A stretch of DNA of 45,891 bases from a virus: positions 1 through 45,891 of the IMG/VR virus record IMGVR_UViG_3300009537_000938. One strand, written 5' to 3'. Below the pieces are notes generated by a model. The model did not search any database. It was not told the origin of the DNA and was given only the letters and a program-made list of their open reading frames with translations. A program made the position numbers and the translations under genes. How positions within the stretch are numbered: the stretch's first letter is position 1; each line of letters starts with the position of its first letter. This document shows positions 1-9,937 of this stretch, in pieces.

Positions 1-966
<966 letters not shown>

Positions 967-969
967 TAA

Positions 970-1286
970 TCTTGTGGACCCAAGCGCTGCAGCCGGTCTC
1001 GCCCATAAAAATACACGCCTACGGTTAGGATCACAGGCATTACAATGAATTGTTGATCCCATGGGAAGATAAGCAAGGTCCAGTATCTAAGAAGAGTCCC
1101 CGCGTTTACTTGGACCATGGTGAAAAGTTGGCTTGTCCAGTCCGCAATATCGAGATAATCAATGTAGCCCACATAGTTTATGGCGATCTCTTTCGGGTAA
1201 ATCGCATAAGCTTGTCTTGTATGCCAACTCCAGGTTTGCCACAGATAAAGTAAGGAAGCAGCGTACAAGCTAATGAGCGATCCTAA
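970..1286 (-). pseudogene. Membrane protein fragment, truncated at both ends
   Basis: A minus-strand frame runs from about 1286 down into the EF-Tu gene. Only the part to about 970 looks like real protein: aromatic-rich with two likely membrane segments (LLRYWTLLIFPW and FIVMPVILTVGVYFY) followed by a basic stretch. It has no ATG (TTG at 1268 is the only possible start) and its C-terminus runs into antisense EF-Tu, so both ends are cut. The layout vaguely recalls the N-terminal part of DotM/TrbA-type secretion proteins, but this is not established. It is the only plausible minus-strand protein in the window and supports a composite left end. Confidence 0.35.
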
Positions 1287-1389
1287 TTACAGCATGTTCC
1301 GTGAGCTTGTGGCCGAGCACGGCACAAACACGGCGCATTTCAAACAACGTGTTGAGCAGGAAGGAATCGAAAACGCAAAAAAGTCTTAA
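1273..1389 (+). CDS. Tail assembly chaperone, upstream frame (probably truncated)
   Basis: A 38-residue frame from ATG 1273 (preceded by AAGGAAG about 14 bases upstream) to TAA 1389. It ends on the codons GCA AAA AAG, which form the classical -1 slippery heptamer A_AAA_AAG at 1377-1383. A -1 slip continues in the next frame to 1679 and yields a fusion of about 135 residues. Overlapping frameshifted chaperones directly upstream of the tape measure gene are a well-known arrangement in long-tailed phages (lambda G/GT type). The normal upstream partner is about 100 residues or more, so its 5' part was probably lost at the join near 1249-1286. The product would chaperone the tape measure protein during tail assembly. 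Confidence 0.5.
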   Translation: MSDPNYSMFRELVAEHGTNTAHFKQRVEQEGIENAKKS

Positions 1390-1679
1390 AGTGGATAATA
1401 CAATGGGGACCGCAAGAGGAGTTTTTGCTACAGGTTGAAAAGATTAAGGGTGAAAAGCCCGGCGCGCTAAAAAGCAAGCCGGAGGAGTTCGCGGACATGA
1501 CCCTTTATCTAAAAGCCTTTATTACTTTGTCCAGATCACGCGGGCATACCGGAGGCGGTGCGCAACCGATATCTATACAGGACATGCAAGCCTATTGCGA
1601 GATGTTTCACGTTACAGACAAAGACTATTTTATTGAAGTTGTACAGGCGCTAGACAACGTATACGCGGAGAATCGCTAA
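1383..1679 (+). CDS. Tail assembly chaperone, frameshift extension
   Basis: Second half of the putative frameshifted chaperone. The frame is open from 1383 and has no ATG before its conserved region. The only independent start would be TTG 1425, which has no good ribosome-binding site, so expression by -1 frameshifting at 1377-1383 is favoured. It adds 98 residues, with WGPQEEF near the junction and an acidic C-terminal helix (VVQALDNVYAENR). Its TAA at 1679 directly abuts the GTG start of the tape measure gene. Position and size fit the gene 10/10.1 slot of gene transfer agent tail clusters. The role is inferred from position, not from a recognised domain. Confidence 0.55.
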   Translation, partial: VLKWIIQWGPQEEFLLQVEKIKGEKPGALKSKPEEFADMTLYLKAFITLSRSRGHTGGGAQPISIQDMQAYCEMFHVTDKDYFIEVVQALDNVYAENR

Positions 1680-4583
1680 GTGGCCGAAGTTACCGTTTTA
1701 GGAATTAAAATTGATTCGCGTCAAGCGGTAGCCGGGGCGCGGAAGATACGTGGGGCGCTAGGTAAACTGGGCAACTCCGTATTTTCACTTCGAGGCGCAT
1801 TCGCCGCACTCGGCCTTGGGCTAATTGCCAAACAATTTGTATCGGCCGGGTTGAAGTTTGAGCAGTCCGTTGCTAACCTGTCGGCAATTACGGGCGCAAC
1901 GGGCAAAGACCTCGAGTTCCTAGCAGCAAAGTCAAAAGAGTTCGGCGCCACTACCACGCTATCGGCCTCGCAAGCCGCCGAAGCGTTTAAACTTATCGCA
2001 TCCGCGAAACCCGATCTACTTGAAAACGGCGCCGCCCTTGCGCAAGTAACAGAGGCCGCTATTGCCTTGGCGGAGGCTACCGGGCAAGACCTGCCGACCG
2101 CCGCGGAAACCCTCGGCACCGCACTAAACCAGTTTGCCGCCGGCGCAGAGAACGCCAATCGGTTCATTAACGTGCTGGCCGCAGGCGCCAAGTTTGGTTC
2201 CTCGGCGGTGCGCGATACTGCTGAAGCGTTAAAGTTCGCCGGTACAGTAGCCGCCGCGGCAGGCGTCTCGTTTGAAAAGACCAACGCGGCGATCCAAGTG
2301 CTGGCTAAGGTCGGCATCAAAGGTGGTGAAGCTGGCACCGGGCTGCGTAACGTTATACTGAAGCTGGCTGCGGCAGGTCGGGACGATCTTAACCCTGAAG
2401 TAGTGGGACTGTCCCAAGCGCTGCGCAACCTGCGCGACGAAAACCTGTCCACCGCTGAAGTCGTTAAGCTGTTCGGCTTACGATCTAAGGTGGCGGCGCA
2501 GCAACTTATTGATCAAGTAGACGAACTTGATAAGCTAACCGACAGGCTGACCGACACCGGCACGGCTTACGAGCAGCAGACACGCAATACCGACACGTTC
2601 GGCGGGTCGATAAAAGCGCTGACATCGGCGTTTGAAAGCCTGCAAATAACGATGGCGGGTAATAACGGCGCGCTGCGTTCTATCGTGGATAACCTGACAT
2701 CCGTGATTCGCGCCTACGACCAACTGCAACAAAGCACAGACAGTAGTGCGACTTCTACGGAGGCTTTGGGCGATATAATTGACGGCATCGCAATAACGTT
2801 CGTAAGTTTTATTGAAGCAATCACAGTAGCCGCTAAATCGGTGGGCATAATTCTTGGAGCTACTGTTACCGCGTGGAGAAATCTTTACGAAGCTGGCGAA
2901 AAAGCATTGTCCGGCGATTTCAGCGGCGCGTTTCAAGATCTGAAAGAGGTCGCTGGCACCCTGCCAGACGCGCTAGGAGCAGTAGACGAAGCGCTGTTAG
3001 AAGCCGGTAAGAACATAAACACGTTCAAAGATGCCCTAGCCGGGGACAAAGAATTCAGGCAGCTGTCGCGCAACATACAAGAAAGCCTGATTGAAGCTGT
3101 GAAAATTCCCGGCGGCGCGGAAGCTATCCCCTCCGCACTGAAGCGCTGGGAAATACGCATGGAGAACATAAATAAGATCCGTGGTGATCTTATTGCACAA
3201 GGCGTTTCTGAAACTAATGTTAATAAATTACTAGCGGACAGCTATAAGTTTACCGCAGAGCAGCTTAATGCTTACGGAAAAGCTGAGCTGGACGCTATAG
3301 CCAGAAAGGCGCAGCTATCTGACGGCACTAAAAAATTAACGGATGAACAGGAAGAAGCCGCACAGACACTGGTAGACCTCCTGCAAGGATTGACACAAGA
3401 GCAGGCTGTCTTGGGCAAGAGTGCCACGGCTACGCTAGAGTATCGCTTGCGGTTCGGCGATTTGCAAGAGGCGGTGCAACGTTATCCCGGAGACAGCGAA
3501 CAGTTTATCTCCGCCATATTAAACCAGTCAAAGGCACTAGAAGAAAATAAAAAACAACTGGAGTCTTCCAAGAAGGGGCTATCTGAATATGCCTCGCTAG
3601 TCGGGCAGTTTGGCACGCAGGCCGAAAAACTCGCCATAATTGAAGCCGGGCAAGTAAAGAAACGAAAAGAACTGACAGACGCCGGTAAAAGCGCTGCTGA
3701 CATAGAGCGCTTACTAACCGCTGAAAAGGAGCGCGCCATACTGGCTTCGCAACGCCTGTCTGATGAAGATCAAAGGCGCATTGCCGTGCTGAACGCACAA
3801 GCAAAGATAATCGACGCCAATATAAACCTAAAGCAAGCCAACGGCCTGCTAACAGCACGCGAAGCGGCATATGCGCATAACGCGGCTATCACAAAACTGA
3901 TTAAAGCCGAAGAGCTATACATAGAGAAATTAAAAGAAAAAAACGTGCTTGAAGGCGACCCGCGTATACAGCAGCACCGAGCCGCGATTATTAACCTGAC
4001 CGCATCTTACAAGACACTGGGCGGCGAGCTGACTAAACTTTTAGAAGGGCCGTTTACCGACTTCTTCAGTGACGTGTTCAGCGGCACCAAGTCAATTACC
4101 GAAGCCTTCAAGGATATGGGCGACGCGATTGTAAACCAGATCAATCAACTAGTCGCGCAAGAGCTAGGCCAAAAACTTGCCGCTTCACTTGGGCTAGGTA
4201 TTGGCGGCAATCAGCAAACAAGCGGAGGCGGTAACGGGCTATTTGACAATATCTTTGGCGGCGGCGGTTTCGGAGATATCTTCGGTAGCATTTCATCCGG
4301 CATCGGCGACTTCTTCGGTGGCTTGGGCTTTGCAAACGGCGGCGACTTCCGCGTAGGAGGCAGCGGCGGGCTTGATAGCCAGTTAGTTTCATTCAGAGCA
4401 ACGCCGGGCGAAACAGTTAGCGTGACAAACCAAGCAACAGGCAATGGCGGAGGCGGCAGCCGTCCGGTTAATGTGACTATCAACATGCAAGGACAGCAGG
4501 GACAAGACAGCAGACAAACAGCACAGCAAATAGCGGTTGCGGTTGGTAACGCGACGCAGCGCGCACTGAGGCGAGACGCATAA
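1680..4583 (+). CDS. Tail tape measure protein
   Basis: 967 residues. It sets tail length and occupies the tail tube before DNA ejection. The N-terminal 300 residues carry a TP901-type core domain (segments such as FEQSVANLSAITGATGKDL and the alanine-rich helices after it). The middle is long, charged alpha-helix with Glu/Lys/Gln-rich heptads. The C-terminus has a lambda-type minor tail region (PFTDFFSDVFSGTKSITEAFKDMG), then a glycine-rich linker and a GGDFRVGGSGG-type end. The start is GTG 1680, one base after the chaperone stop, which implies translational coupling. The stop overlaps the next ATG (TAATG). By the usual 1.5 angstrom per residue, the tail would be about 140-150 nm, a siphovirus value. 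Confidence 0.92.
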   Translation: MAEVTVLGIKIDSRQAVAGARKIRGALGKLGNSVFSLRGAFAALGLGLIAKQFVSAGLKFEQSVANLSAITGATGKDLEFLAAKSKEFGATTTLSASQAAEAFKLIASAKPDLLENGAALAQVTEAAIALAEATGQDLPTAAETLGTALNQFAAGAENANRFINVLAAGAKFGSSAVRDTAEALKFAGTVAAAAGVSFEKTNAAIQVLAKVGIKGGEAGTGLRNVILKLAAAGRDDLNPEVVGLSQALRNLRDENLSTAEVVKLFGLRSKVAAQQLIDQVDELDKLTDRLTDTGTAYEQQTRNTDTFGGSIKALTSAFESLQITMAGNNGALRSIVDNLTSVIRAYDQLQQSTDSSATSTEALGDIIDGIAITFVSFIEAITVAAKSVGIILGATVTAWRNLYEAGEKALSGDFSGAFQDLKEVAGTLPDALGAVDEALLEAGKNINTFKDALAGDKEFRQLSRNIQESLIEAVKIPGGAEAIPSALKRWEIRMENINKIRGDLIAQGVSETNVNKLLADSYKFTAEQLNAYGKAELDAIARKAQLSDGTKKLTDEQEEAAQTLVDLLQGLTQEQAVLGKSATATLEYRLRFGDLQEAVQRYPGDSEQFISAILNQSKALEENKKQLESSKKGLSEYASLVGQFGTQAEKLAIIEAGQVKKRKELTDAGKSAADIERLLTAEKERAILASQRLSDEDQRRIAVLNAQAKIIDANINLKQANGLLTAREAAYAHNAAITKLIKAEELYIEKLKEKNVLEGDPRIQQHRAAIINLTASYKTLGGELTKLLEGPFTDFFSDVFSGTKSITEAFKDMGDAIVNQINQLVAQELGQKLAASLGLGIGGNQQTSGGGNGLFDNIFGGGGFGDIFGSISSGIGDFFGGLGFANGGDFRVGGSGGLDSQLVSFRATPGETVSVTNQATGNGGGGSRPVNVTINMQGQQGQDSRQTAQQIAVAVGNATQRALRRDA

Positions 4584-5455
4584 TGGCTTTCATAGAAGAA
4601 CAACTTCCACTCACAATGTCGTACGGTGCAGGCGGCGGGCCGATGTACAGCACCGACGTGATCACACTGTCTAGCGGTGTTGAATCGCGCAACGCAAACT
4701 GGGCATATCCTCGCCTGTCGTATAACGCCGCCTATGGTGTGCGAAGCATTGCAGACATGACAACGCTTATGGAATGGTTTCATGCTGCGCAAGGCAGGTT
4801 CAACGGTTTCCGCATTAAAGATTGGGCTGATTATAAATCAGTAGTCGCTAACAGTACGATATTGCGTACTGATGTCACGCTGGGCAGCGGTGATGGCGCT
4901 ACCACAACTTTTCAGTTAAAAAAGAACTATACCGCGGGCGCACAAACGCAAGTTCGCTTGATTAAAAAACCCGTGGCAGGATCTGTTTTGATTGGCGTTA
5001 CGAACCCGAACACGGGAAGCGTGCCGGATCTTACAGGTTGGTCTATTGACACAACCACTGGCATCATAACATTCGACGCGGACAGGGTGAAAACGATAAC
5101 AGGAGCAACAAGCGCAAACCCTTGCGTGCTGACTTCTGCGACGCATGGCTTCACTACAGGCGATACTGTTTACCTTACGACATTCACTGGCGACTGGGCA
5201 GCATTGAACGGTGATCGTTATGAAGTAACAGTGACTACCGGCAACGCCTTTGAAATTAATGTGGATACAACGAGCTTTACCGCATACAGCGGCAACGCCG
5301 GATCGACTAACACACTACCGCAATCAGGCGAGACTGTTACCGCAGGCTTTGAATTCGATGTGCCGGTGCGCTTCGATAGTGATCAATTTAATTGGAGTTA
5401 TGACGACTTCGAGATCCTGTCTATGACTATTCCGCTTGTAGAGTTGCGCCTATGA
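4583..5455 (+). CDS. Distal tail protein, DUF2460 family
   Basis: 290 residues, homologous in type to GTA gp12. Diagnostic features are the opening MAFIEEQLP, the RNANWAYPRLSY segment and the aromatic motif GRFNGFRIKDWADY, all typical of DUF2460 (TIGR02217) proteins. The family forms the distal ring joining the tail tube to the hub. An inserted middle section of about residues 150-250 is a beta-rich repeat region (LTSATHGFTTGDTVYL) often seen as an extra Ig-like or ubiquitin-activating-type insert in phage tail proteins. It overlaps the tape measure gene by one base and the hub gene by four bases (ATGA), so the tail genes are translationally coupled. Confidence 0.9.
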   Translation: MAFIEEQLPLTMSYGAGGGPMYSTDVITLSSGVESRNANWAYPRLSYNAAYGVRSIADMTTLMEWFHAAQGRFNGFRIKDWADYKSVVANSTILRTDVTLGSGDGATTTFQLKKNYTAGAQTQVRLIKKPVAGSVLIGVTNPNTGSVPDLTGWSIDTTTGIITFDADRVKTITGATSANPCVLTSATHGFTTGDTVYLTTFTGDWAALNGDRYEVTVTTGNAFEINVDTTSFTAYSGNAGSTNTLPQSGETVTAGFEFDVPVRFDSDQFNWSYDDFEILSMTIPLVELRL

Positions 5456-6294
5456 AAACAATATCAGGAACGCTACAGACGCATCTGGATACAAACGAAA
5501 CAACACTTGCCGCGTGTTGGATCATTGATCCGACCAATGCGGCGGCTTTGTATTTTACAAACCACGATGTCGATCTTGTGGTGGGCGGCAACACGTACAC
5601 TAGCCTGAGCGGTTATGTGCCGAGCAACATTAAATCGACTAGCACATTGTCCGTTGATAACTTTGATATGGAAGGGCTGCTAGTTGCGCTTGGCATAACA
5701 CGCGATGATGTGCAAGCGGGCGTTTATGATTACGCAGACATGCGCGTGTTCAGTGTTAACTATAACGACCCGGACACTGGCGAGATCAAACACAAGAAAG
5801 GCCGCTTGGGTGAAGTGCGAACAGCAGAACAATTCTTTGCTGAATTTCGTAGCCTGACGCAACTGCTGCAACAAACAATCGGCGAGGTCGTATCGCCCGA
5901 CTGTCGTTATGATTTGGGCGATGCACGATGTATTGTGAATACTTCCGCGATCACGGCATCCAGCACTGTGACCAGCGTTGCAGACCGAGCAAACTTTACC
6001 GATACAACGCTCGGCGGCGCGGACGACTATTATCGTTACGGGCTTGTATCTTGGCAGACCGGCAATAACGCCGGGCTTGAAATGGAAGTGAAGCAGTACA
6101 CATCGGGCGGCGTGTTTGAACTGTTCCAGCCTATGCCTTACGCCATAGCATCGAGCGATGTGTATAACGCGGTGCCGGGCTGCAATAAAACATTATCTGC
6201 CTGCATTTCTAAATTCAACAATGTTGTCAACTTCGGTGGCGAGCCGCATGTGCCGGGGCTGAATACGATTGGTAAATACGGCGGGCAGCAATGA
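5452..6294 (+). CDS. Baseplate hub protein, DUF2163 / BR0599 family
   Basis: 280 residues, GTA gp13-like. The N-terminal DUF2163 domain begins with MKTISGTLQTHLD; the C-terminal BR0599 domain ends with the characteristic NNVVNFGGEPHVPGL. Four cysteines are present in the expected spacing: two in CRYDLGDARC and two in GCNKTLSACISKF. In the Rhodobacter capsulatus GTA structure the homologous hub binds an iron-sulfur cluster through such cysteines, so a cluster is plausible here. The protein sits between the distal tail ring and the tail peptidase and tip protein, and is coupled to its neighbours by ATGA overlaps at both ends. Confidence 0.88.
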   Translation: MKTISGTLQTHLDTNETTLAACWIIDPTNAAALYFTNHDVDLVVGGNTYTSLSGYVPSNIKSTSTLSVDNFDMEGLLVALGITRDDVQAGVYDYADMRVFSVNYNDPDTGEIKHKKGRLGEVRTAEQFFAEFRSLTQLLQQTIGEVVSPDCRYDLGDARCIVNTSAITASSTVTSVADRANFTDTTLGGADDYYRYGLVSWQTGNNAGLEMEVKQYTSGGVFELFQPMPYAIASSDVYNAVPGCNKTLSACISKFNNVVNFGGEPHVPGLNTIGKYGGQQ

Positions 6295-6701
6295 TCAAAC
6301 GGGCTGACATTGTAGCTGAAGCGCGTAAATGGTTGGGTACACCCTTTCACCATCAAGGCCGCTGCACGGCGGGCATTGATTGCGCGGGGCTTGTCGTGAA
6401 AATCGCGCACGCATTAAACATATCCGACTTTGATTATGTGACCTATGCCCGCGAGCCGGATGGCGCAACATTGCAAAAGATAATGAATGAAAACTTAATC
6501 AGAAAACCAGTTAAAGACGCGAAAGACGGCGACATTTATTTAATGCGGTTTTTAAAACACCCGCAGCATCTTGCTATTAAAACAGACATCGGCGTGATCC
6601 ACTCGCACTCTGCTGCCGGTAAAGTAGTGGAAACAAACCTTGATGATAAATGGTTTAAGCGCGTGCTGGCTGTTTACAGTTATCCGGGGGTTGAGCAATG
6701 A
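6291..6701 (+). CDS. Tail NlpC/P60-type peptidase
   Basis: 136 residues, a cell-wall cysteine peptidase carried in the tail tip (GTA gp14 slot) that opens peptidoglycan during DNA entry. The catalytic Cys31 sits in GIDCAGLV, followed by the expected His93 in HPQHLAI and a second His-rich strand (GVIHSHSA) that ends the fold. The N-terminal EARKWLGTPFHHQG is the usual substrate-side helix and loop. The length is normal for this phage family. The gene overlaps the hub gene by 4 bases and the tip gene by 4 bases. Confidence 0.92.
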   Translation: MIKRADIVAEARKWLGTPFHHQGRCTAGIDCAGLVVKIAHALNISDFDYVTYAREPDGATLQKIMNENLIRKPVKDAKDGDIYLMRFLKHPQHLAIKTDIGVIHSHSAAGKVVETNLDDKWFKRVLAVYSYPGVEQ

Positions 6702-9700
6702 GTCTCGGATTAGTTGGCGGATTAATTGGTGCAGGAATTGGCAGCTTCTTCGGCGCAGCGTCAATAGGGTTTTCTATTGGCTCGTCGTTGTTCGGTTTGC
6801 TGGAAAAACCAGACACGGTAGAAACAACCGGGCCGCGCCTTAATGATTTAAACGTACAGACATCATCCTATGGCGTCGGCATACCCATTGTCTATGGCAC
6901 AATGGCGCTTGCCGGGAATGTTATTTGGCTGAAAGGCAACAAGCTGGATGAAGTGACAACCGAGACAGAATCGGGTGGCGGTAAAGGTGGCGGCCCGACG
7001 CAATCCCATACGAGTTATGAATACTACGCGTCGTTTGCTGTGTTACTGTGCGAGGGCGAGATAACCGGCGTGCGAAAAATATGGGCAGACAGTACGTTAA
7101 TATATAATGTTGAGGTCGGCGCAACGCCGCAGACTGTTTATACAAGCAACAGCTTCGCGCATGCGCTGACAATATACACGGGCAACGCGACGCAAGAAGC
7201 TGATCCTTTAATACAAGCCGACAAGGGCGCGGCGAATACACCGGCCTATAGAGATCGTGCGTATATTGTATTTGATACGCTGGCGCTTGAGAAATTCGGC
7301 AACAGAATACCTAATATAAGATGCGAAGTCGTTAAAGATGGCTCCGTAGCTGTGCAAGACTTTTTATACTACAAGCAAACTGGGCACCCCGAAACTTATG
7401 ACGGCGCGGTATTCACTTCGATAGATGAAGGTGTAGTGCGGTTATGGGATGGCGTAGAAACAAACTCCTCTGCCGGTGTGATCGGTATCGTCGATATAAT
7501 TGATATTGACGGCAATCATCTAGGACAAGAGGGCGTTGGCGGACGCGGCATCGACGGTAGTGATCCTTACCCCGTCAGCCGGTACAGTGGCATCGGTAAT
7601 TGGCAAGGCACACCTCACAACTGGCAGTCGTGCGGATTTCTTGGTGACGTGCCGATCTATTGGGATTCTCAGAATGCCTCATCTGCTGATCTTCCCCATC
7701 CGGCAGGTGATTTTAAAATATGCTCCTTCCCGCAAAATGTTTGCATTCCATTTGATCCGATCCTCGATGATCCTTGTGATTATCCTATCGGGTGCGAGTA
7801 CACGTACTATGTAGATCAAAGTGAATACGTTGTCGGTATATCGTTCAGCACCGACCATCAGCGCATGTGTATTTTAACAGGTAATTCACATTTAGGATCA
7901 TCTAGTGGTCATTGGTACATGTTTGACGAGAACCATGATTTAATAGACAGTGGTGTCAGCGATTATACAAACAACCCGGTAAGTTTAGGTCTTTTTGGTG
8001 ACGGGCACGCCTCTCCTTATTCAAAAGCGTCAGGCTTTGGCATTAACGTTATGGAAAACGATTATACACACTTTTGGATGTATTATGCGCCTGCCGGATT
8101 TCTGTGGGGGTGGATAATTAAGGACGACATATTTCAGTTTGATAAGGCATACACAACAACATCTGTGCAAAGCGGCACATTTCAAAGCCACACCATGATC
8201 GCGGATAGTGGATTATGTATGATAGCGGGCGAATACGCTCCCGACAACACTGGCTGGATCGCCGCATGGTCGCGCAACGATGTTGTAACTCAAGACGGCG
8301 ATATACTATCCAACATTGTCACACATATCAGCGGCAAAGCAGAACTGACATCTGATTTGATAAACGTAACCGCGCTGACTGATATGGTTGATGGCTATAT
8401 GATCCCGCGCCCGACTACGGCACGTAGTGCGATTGAGCCATTACAAAAAGCGTTCTTCTTCGACGCAACGGAAAGCGACGACAAGGTAAAATTTGTAAAA
8501 CGCGGCGGCGCTGTACTGGCTAGCGTAACGGACGCGGATTTAGGTGCGACACAAAGCGCGAACAATGAACCGCTGCTTGAGATAACCCGTAAGCAAGAGC
8601 TTGAACTTCCTCGTGAAGTCGATGTGCAGTACGTCAGCCCGGATTATGATTACCAGCAAGGGCAGCAGCGCAGTCGCCGCCTCGCTACGCAGAGCGTGCA
8701 AAAGGTTATCACGCAGATCCCGGTGTCAATGACGCACGACAAAGCAAAACAGATCTCGGAAATACTGCACTATAACGCATGGCAAGAACGCGAGTCTTTT
8801 CAATTTTCATTGCCGCCACGTTTCGCTTATCTTGAGCCAACCGATATTTTGCACATAACATCGGAAGGGAACGTGCATACCGTGCGTATAACGGAAATGG
8901 ATGCGTCACCGGGCGGGTTTATTAAGTTCCGTGGGGTAGCTGACAGGGCATCTGATTACACGAACGATGCTACGGGCGAGGGCGGCGCATTTTCATCGAG
9001 TACCGTGCAGGCAATCGGCCCGACTAACCTACAATTACTCGATCTTCCGTTGTTGACCAACACCGGGGACGAAGCCGCTATCTATGTCGCTGCTGCCGGG
9101 TATTTTTCAGGGTGGACTGGCGCGGTGATATTGCGATCCACTGACGAAGGTGCGAGCTATGGAACCGTTGGCGCAATAGCCACAGGCGCGACAATAGGCA
9201 TAGCTGGCACAGCGCTGCCCGATGCACACCCTGATTTATGGGATGACGCGAACACGCTGAACGTGAGCCTGCAAAGCGGATCTTTATCATCTGATACAGA
9301 GGTTAATGTACTGGCCGGGGCGAATGCCGCTGCTTACGGCAGCCACGGCAGATGGGAAATCATACAATGGAAAACTGCTACGCTTGAAGCGGACGGCACG
9401 TACACGTTATCGCGCCTGCTGCGGGCACGCAAAGGCACTGAAGCACACACCGGCGATCACGCCGCGATGGATACCTTTATTGTGCTTAATATTAATTCGC
9501 TGGCGAATATCGAAACGGTTTTAAACACAGAGCGTCTGTATAAGGGCGTGTCCTTTGGTAACGTCGCTGCCAATGCTTACTCCAAAGCTTTCACCAATGC
9601 GGGCGAAAGATTAGAATGCCTTGCGCCTTATCATTTTCAAGCGCGGCGCGACACAAGTAATGACATCAGCATGACGTGGTTACGGCGCAGCCGGTACACA

Positions 9701-9937
9701 ACTGCCGCGTTTTGGAACCCGCAAGTGTTTGAGGCGTCAGAGTCTTATGAGCTCGACGTTTACAACAGCGCAAATGGTAGCGCGATCCGCACCATCGCCA
9801 CAGCGGTCGAGTCCGCCACCTATTCCAGCGCCTTGCAAGTCACAGACTTCGGCAGTGTGCAGGCAAGCGTTACCGTTAAAGTATTTCAATTATCCGCAAC
9901 AGTTGGTCGCGGTCATGTATTAGAGGAAGTCGCATAA
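6698..9937 (+). CDS. Tail tip / host specificity protein, GTA gp15-like
   Basis: 1079 residues. The N-terminus has a glycine-rich hydrophobic stretch (LIGAGIGSFFGAASIGFSIG) and the motif GIPIVYGTMALAGNVIWLKG, typical of GTA gp15/TipJ-type tail proteins. The middle (residues about 200-540) holds a family-specific insert. Residues about 560-780 form a hub-like domain (REVDVQYVSPDYDYQQG, then ARFAYLEP-type strands). The C-terminal third carries the sugar-binding-type region ending in LLRARKGTEAHTGDH. The TIM-barrel glycosidase domain of some relatives is not obvious. It follows the tail peptidase and precedes the fibres, as in GTA and related siphophages. It probably anchors receptor-binding fibres. 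Confidence 0.85.
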   Translation: MSLGLVGGLIGAGIGSFFGAASIGFSIGSSLFGLLEKPDTVETTGPRLNDLNVQTSSYGVGIPIVYGTMALAGNVIWLKGNKLDEVTTETESGGGKGGGPTQSHTSYEYYASFAVLLCEGEITGVRKIWADSTLIYNVEVGATPQTVYTSNSFAHALTIYTGNATQEADPLIQADKGAANTPAYRDRAYIVFDTLALEKFGNRIPNIRCEVVKDGSVAVQDFLYYKQTGHPETYDGAVFTSIDEGVVRLWDGVETNSSAGVIGIVDIIDIDGNHLGQEGVGGRGIDGSDPYPVSRYSGIGNWQGTPHNWQSCGFLGDVPIYWDSQNASSADLPHPAGDFKICSFPQNVCIPFDPILDDPCDYPIGCEYTYYVDQSEYVVGISFSTDHQRMCILTGNSHLGSSSGHWYMFDENHDLIDSGVSDYTNNPVSLGLFGDGHASPYSKASGFGINVMENDYTHFWMYYAPAGFLWGWIIKDDIFQFDKAYTTTSVQSGTFQSHTMIADSGLCMIAGEYAPDNTGWIAAWSRNDVVTQDGDILSNIVTHISGKAELTSDLINVTALTDMVDGYMIPRPTTARSAIEPLQKAFFFDATESDDKVKFVKRGGAVLASVTDADLGATQSANNEPLLEITRKQELELPREVDVQYVSPDYDYQQGQQRSRRLATQSVQKVITQIPVSMTHDKAKQISEILHYNAWQERESFQFSLPPRFAYLEPTDILHITSEGNVHTVRITEMDASPGGFIKFRGVADRASDYTNDATGEGGAFSSSTVQAIGPTNLQLLDLPLLTNTGDEAAIYVAAAGYFSGWTGAVILRSTDEGASYGTVGAIATGATIGIAGTALPDAHPDLWDDANTLNVSLQSGSLSSDTEVNVLAGANAAAYGSHGRWEIIQWKTATLEADGTYTLSRLLRARKGTEAHTGDHAAMDTFIVLNINSLANIETVLNTERLYKGVSFGNVAANAYSKAFTNAGERLECLAPYHFQARRDTSNDISMTWLRRSRYTTAAFWNPQVFEASESYELDVYNSANGSAIRTIATAVESATYSSALQVTDFGSVQASVTVKVFQLSATVGRGHVLEEVA

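Noticed and set aside
1721-2452. Long minus-strand open frame inside the tape measure gene
   Set aside because: Composition mirrors the + strand codons (Ala/Ser-rich antisense), with no ribosome-binding site; a shadow of the real gene.
4211-4792. Minus-strand frame across the tape measure/DUF2460 junction
   Set aside because: Proline-rich antisense of the glycine-rich linker; no start signals.
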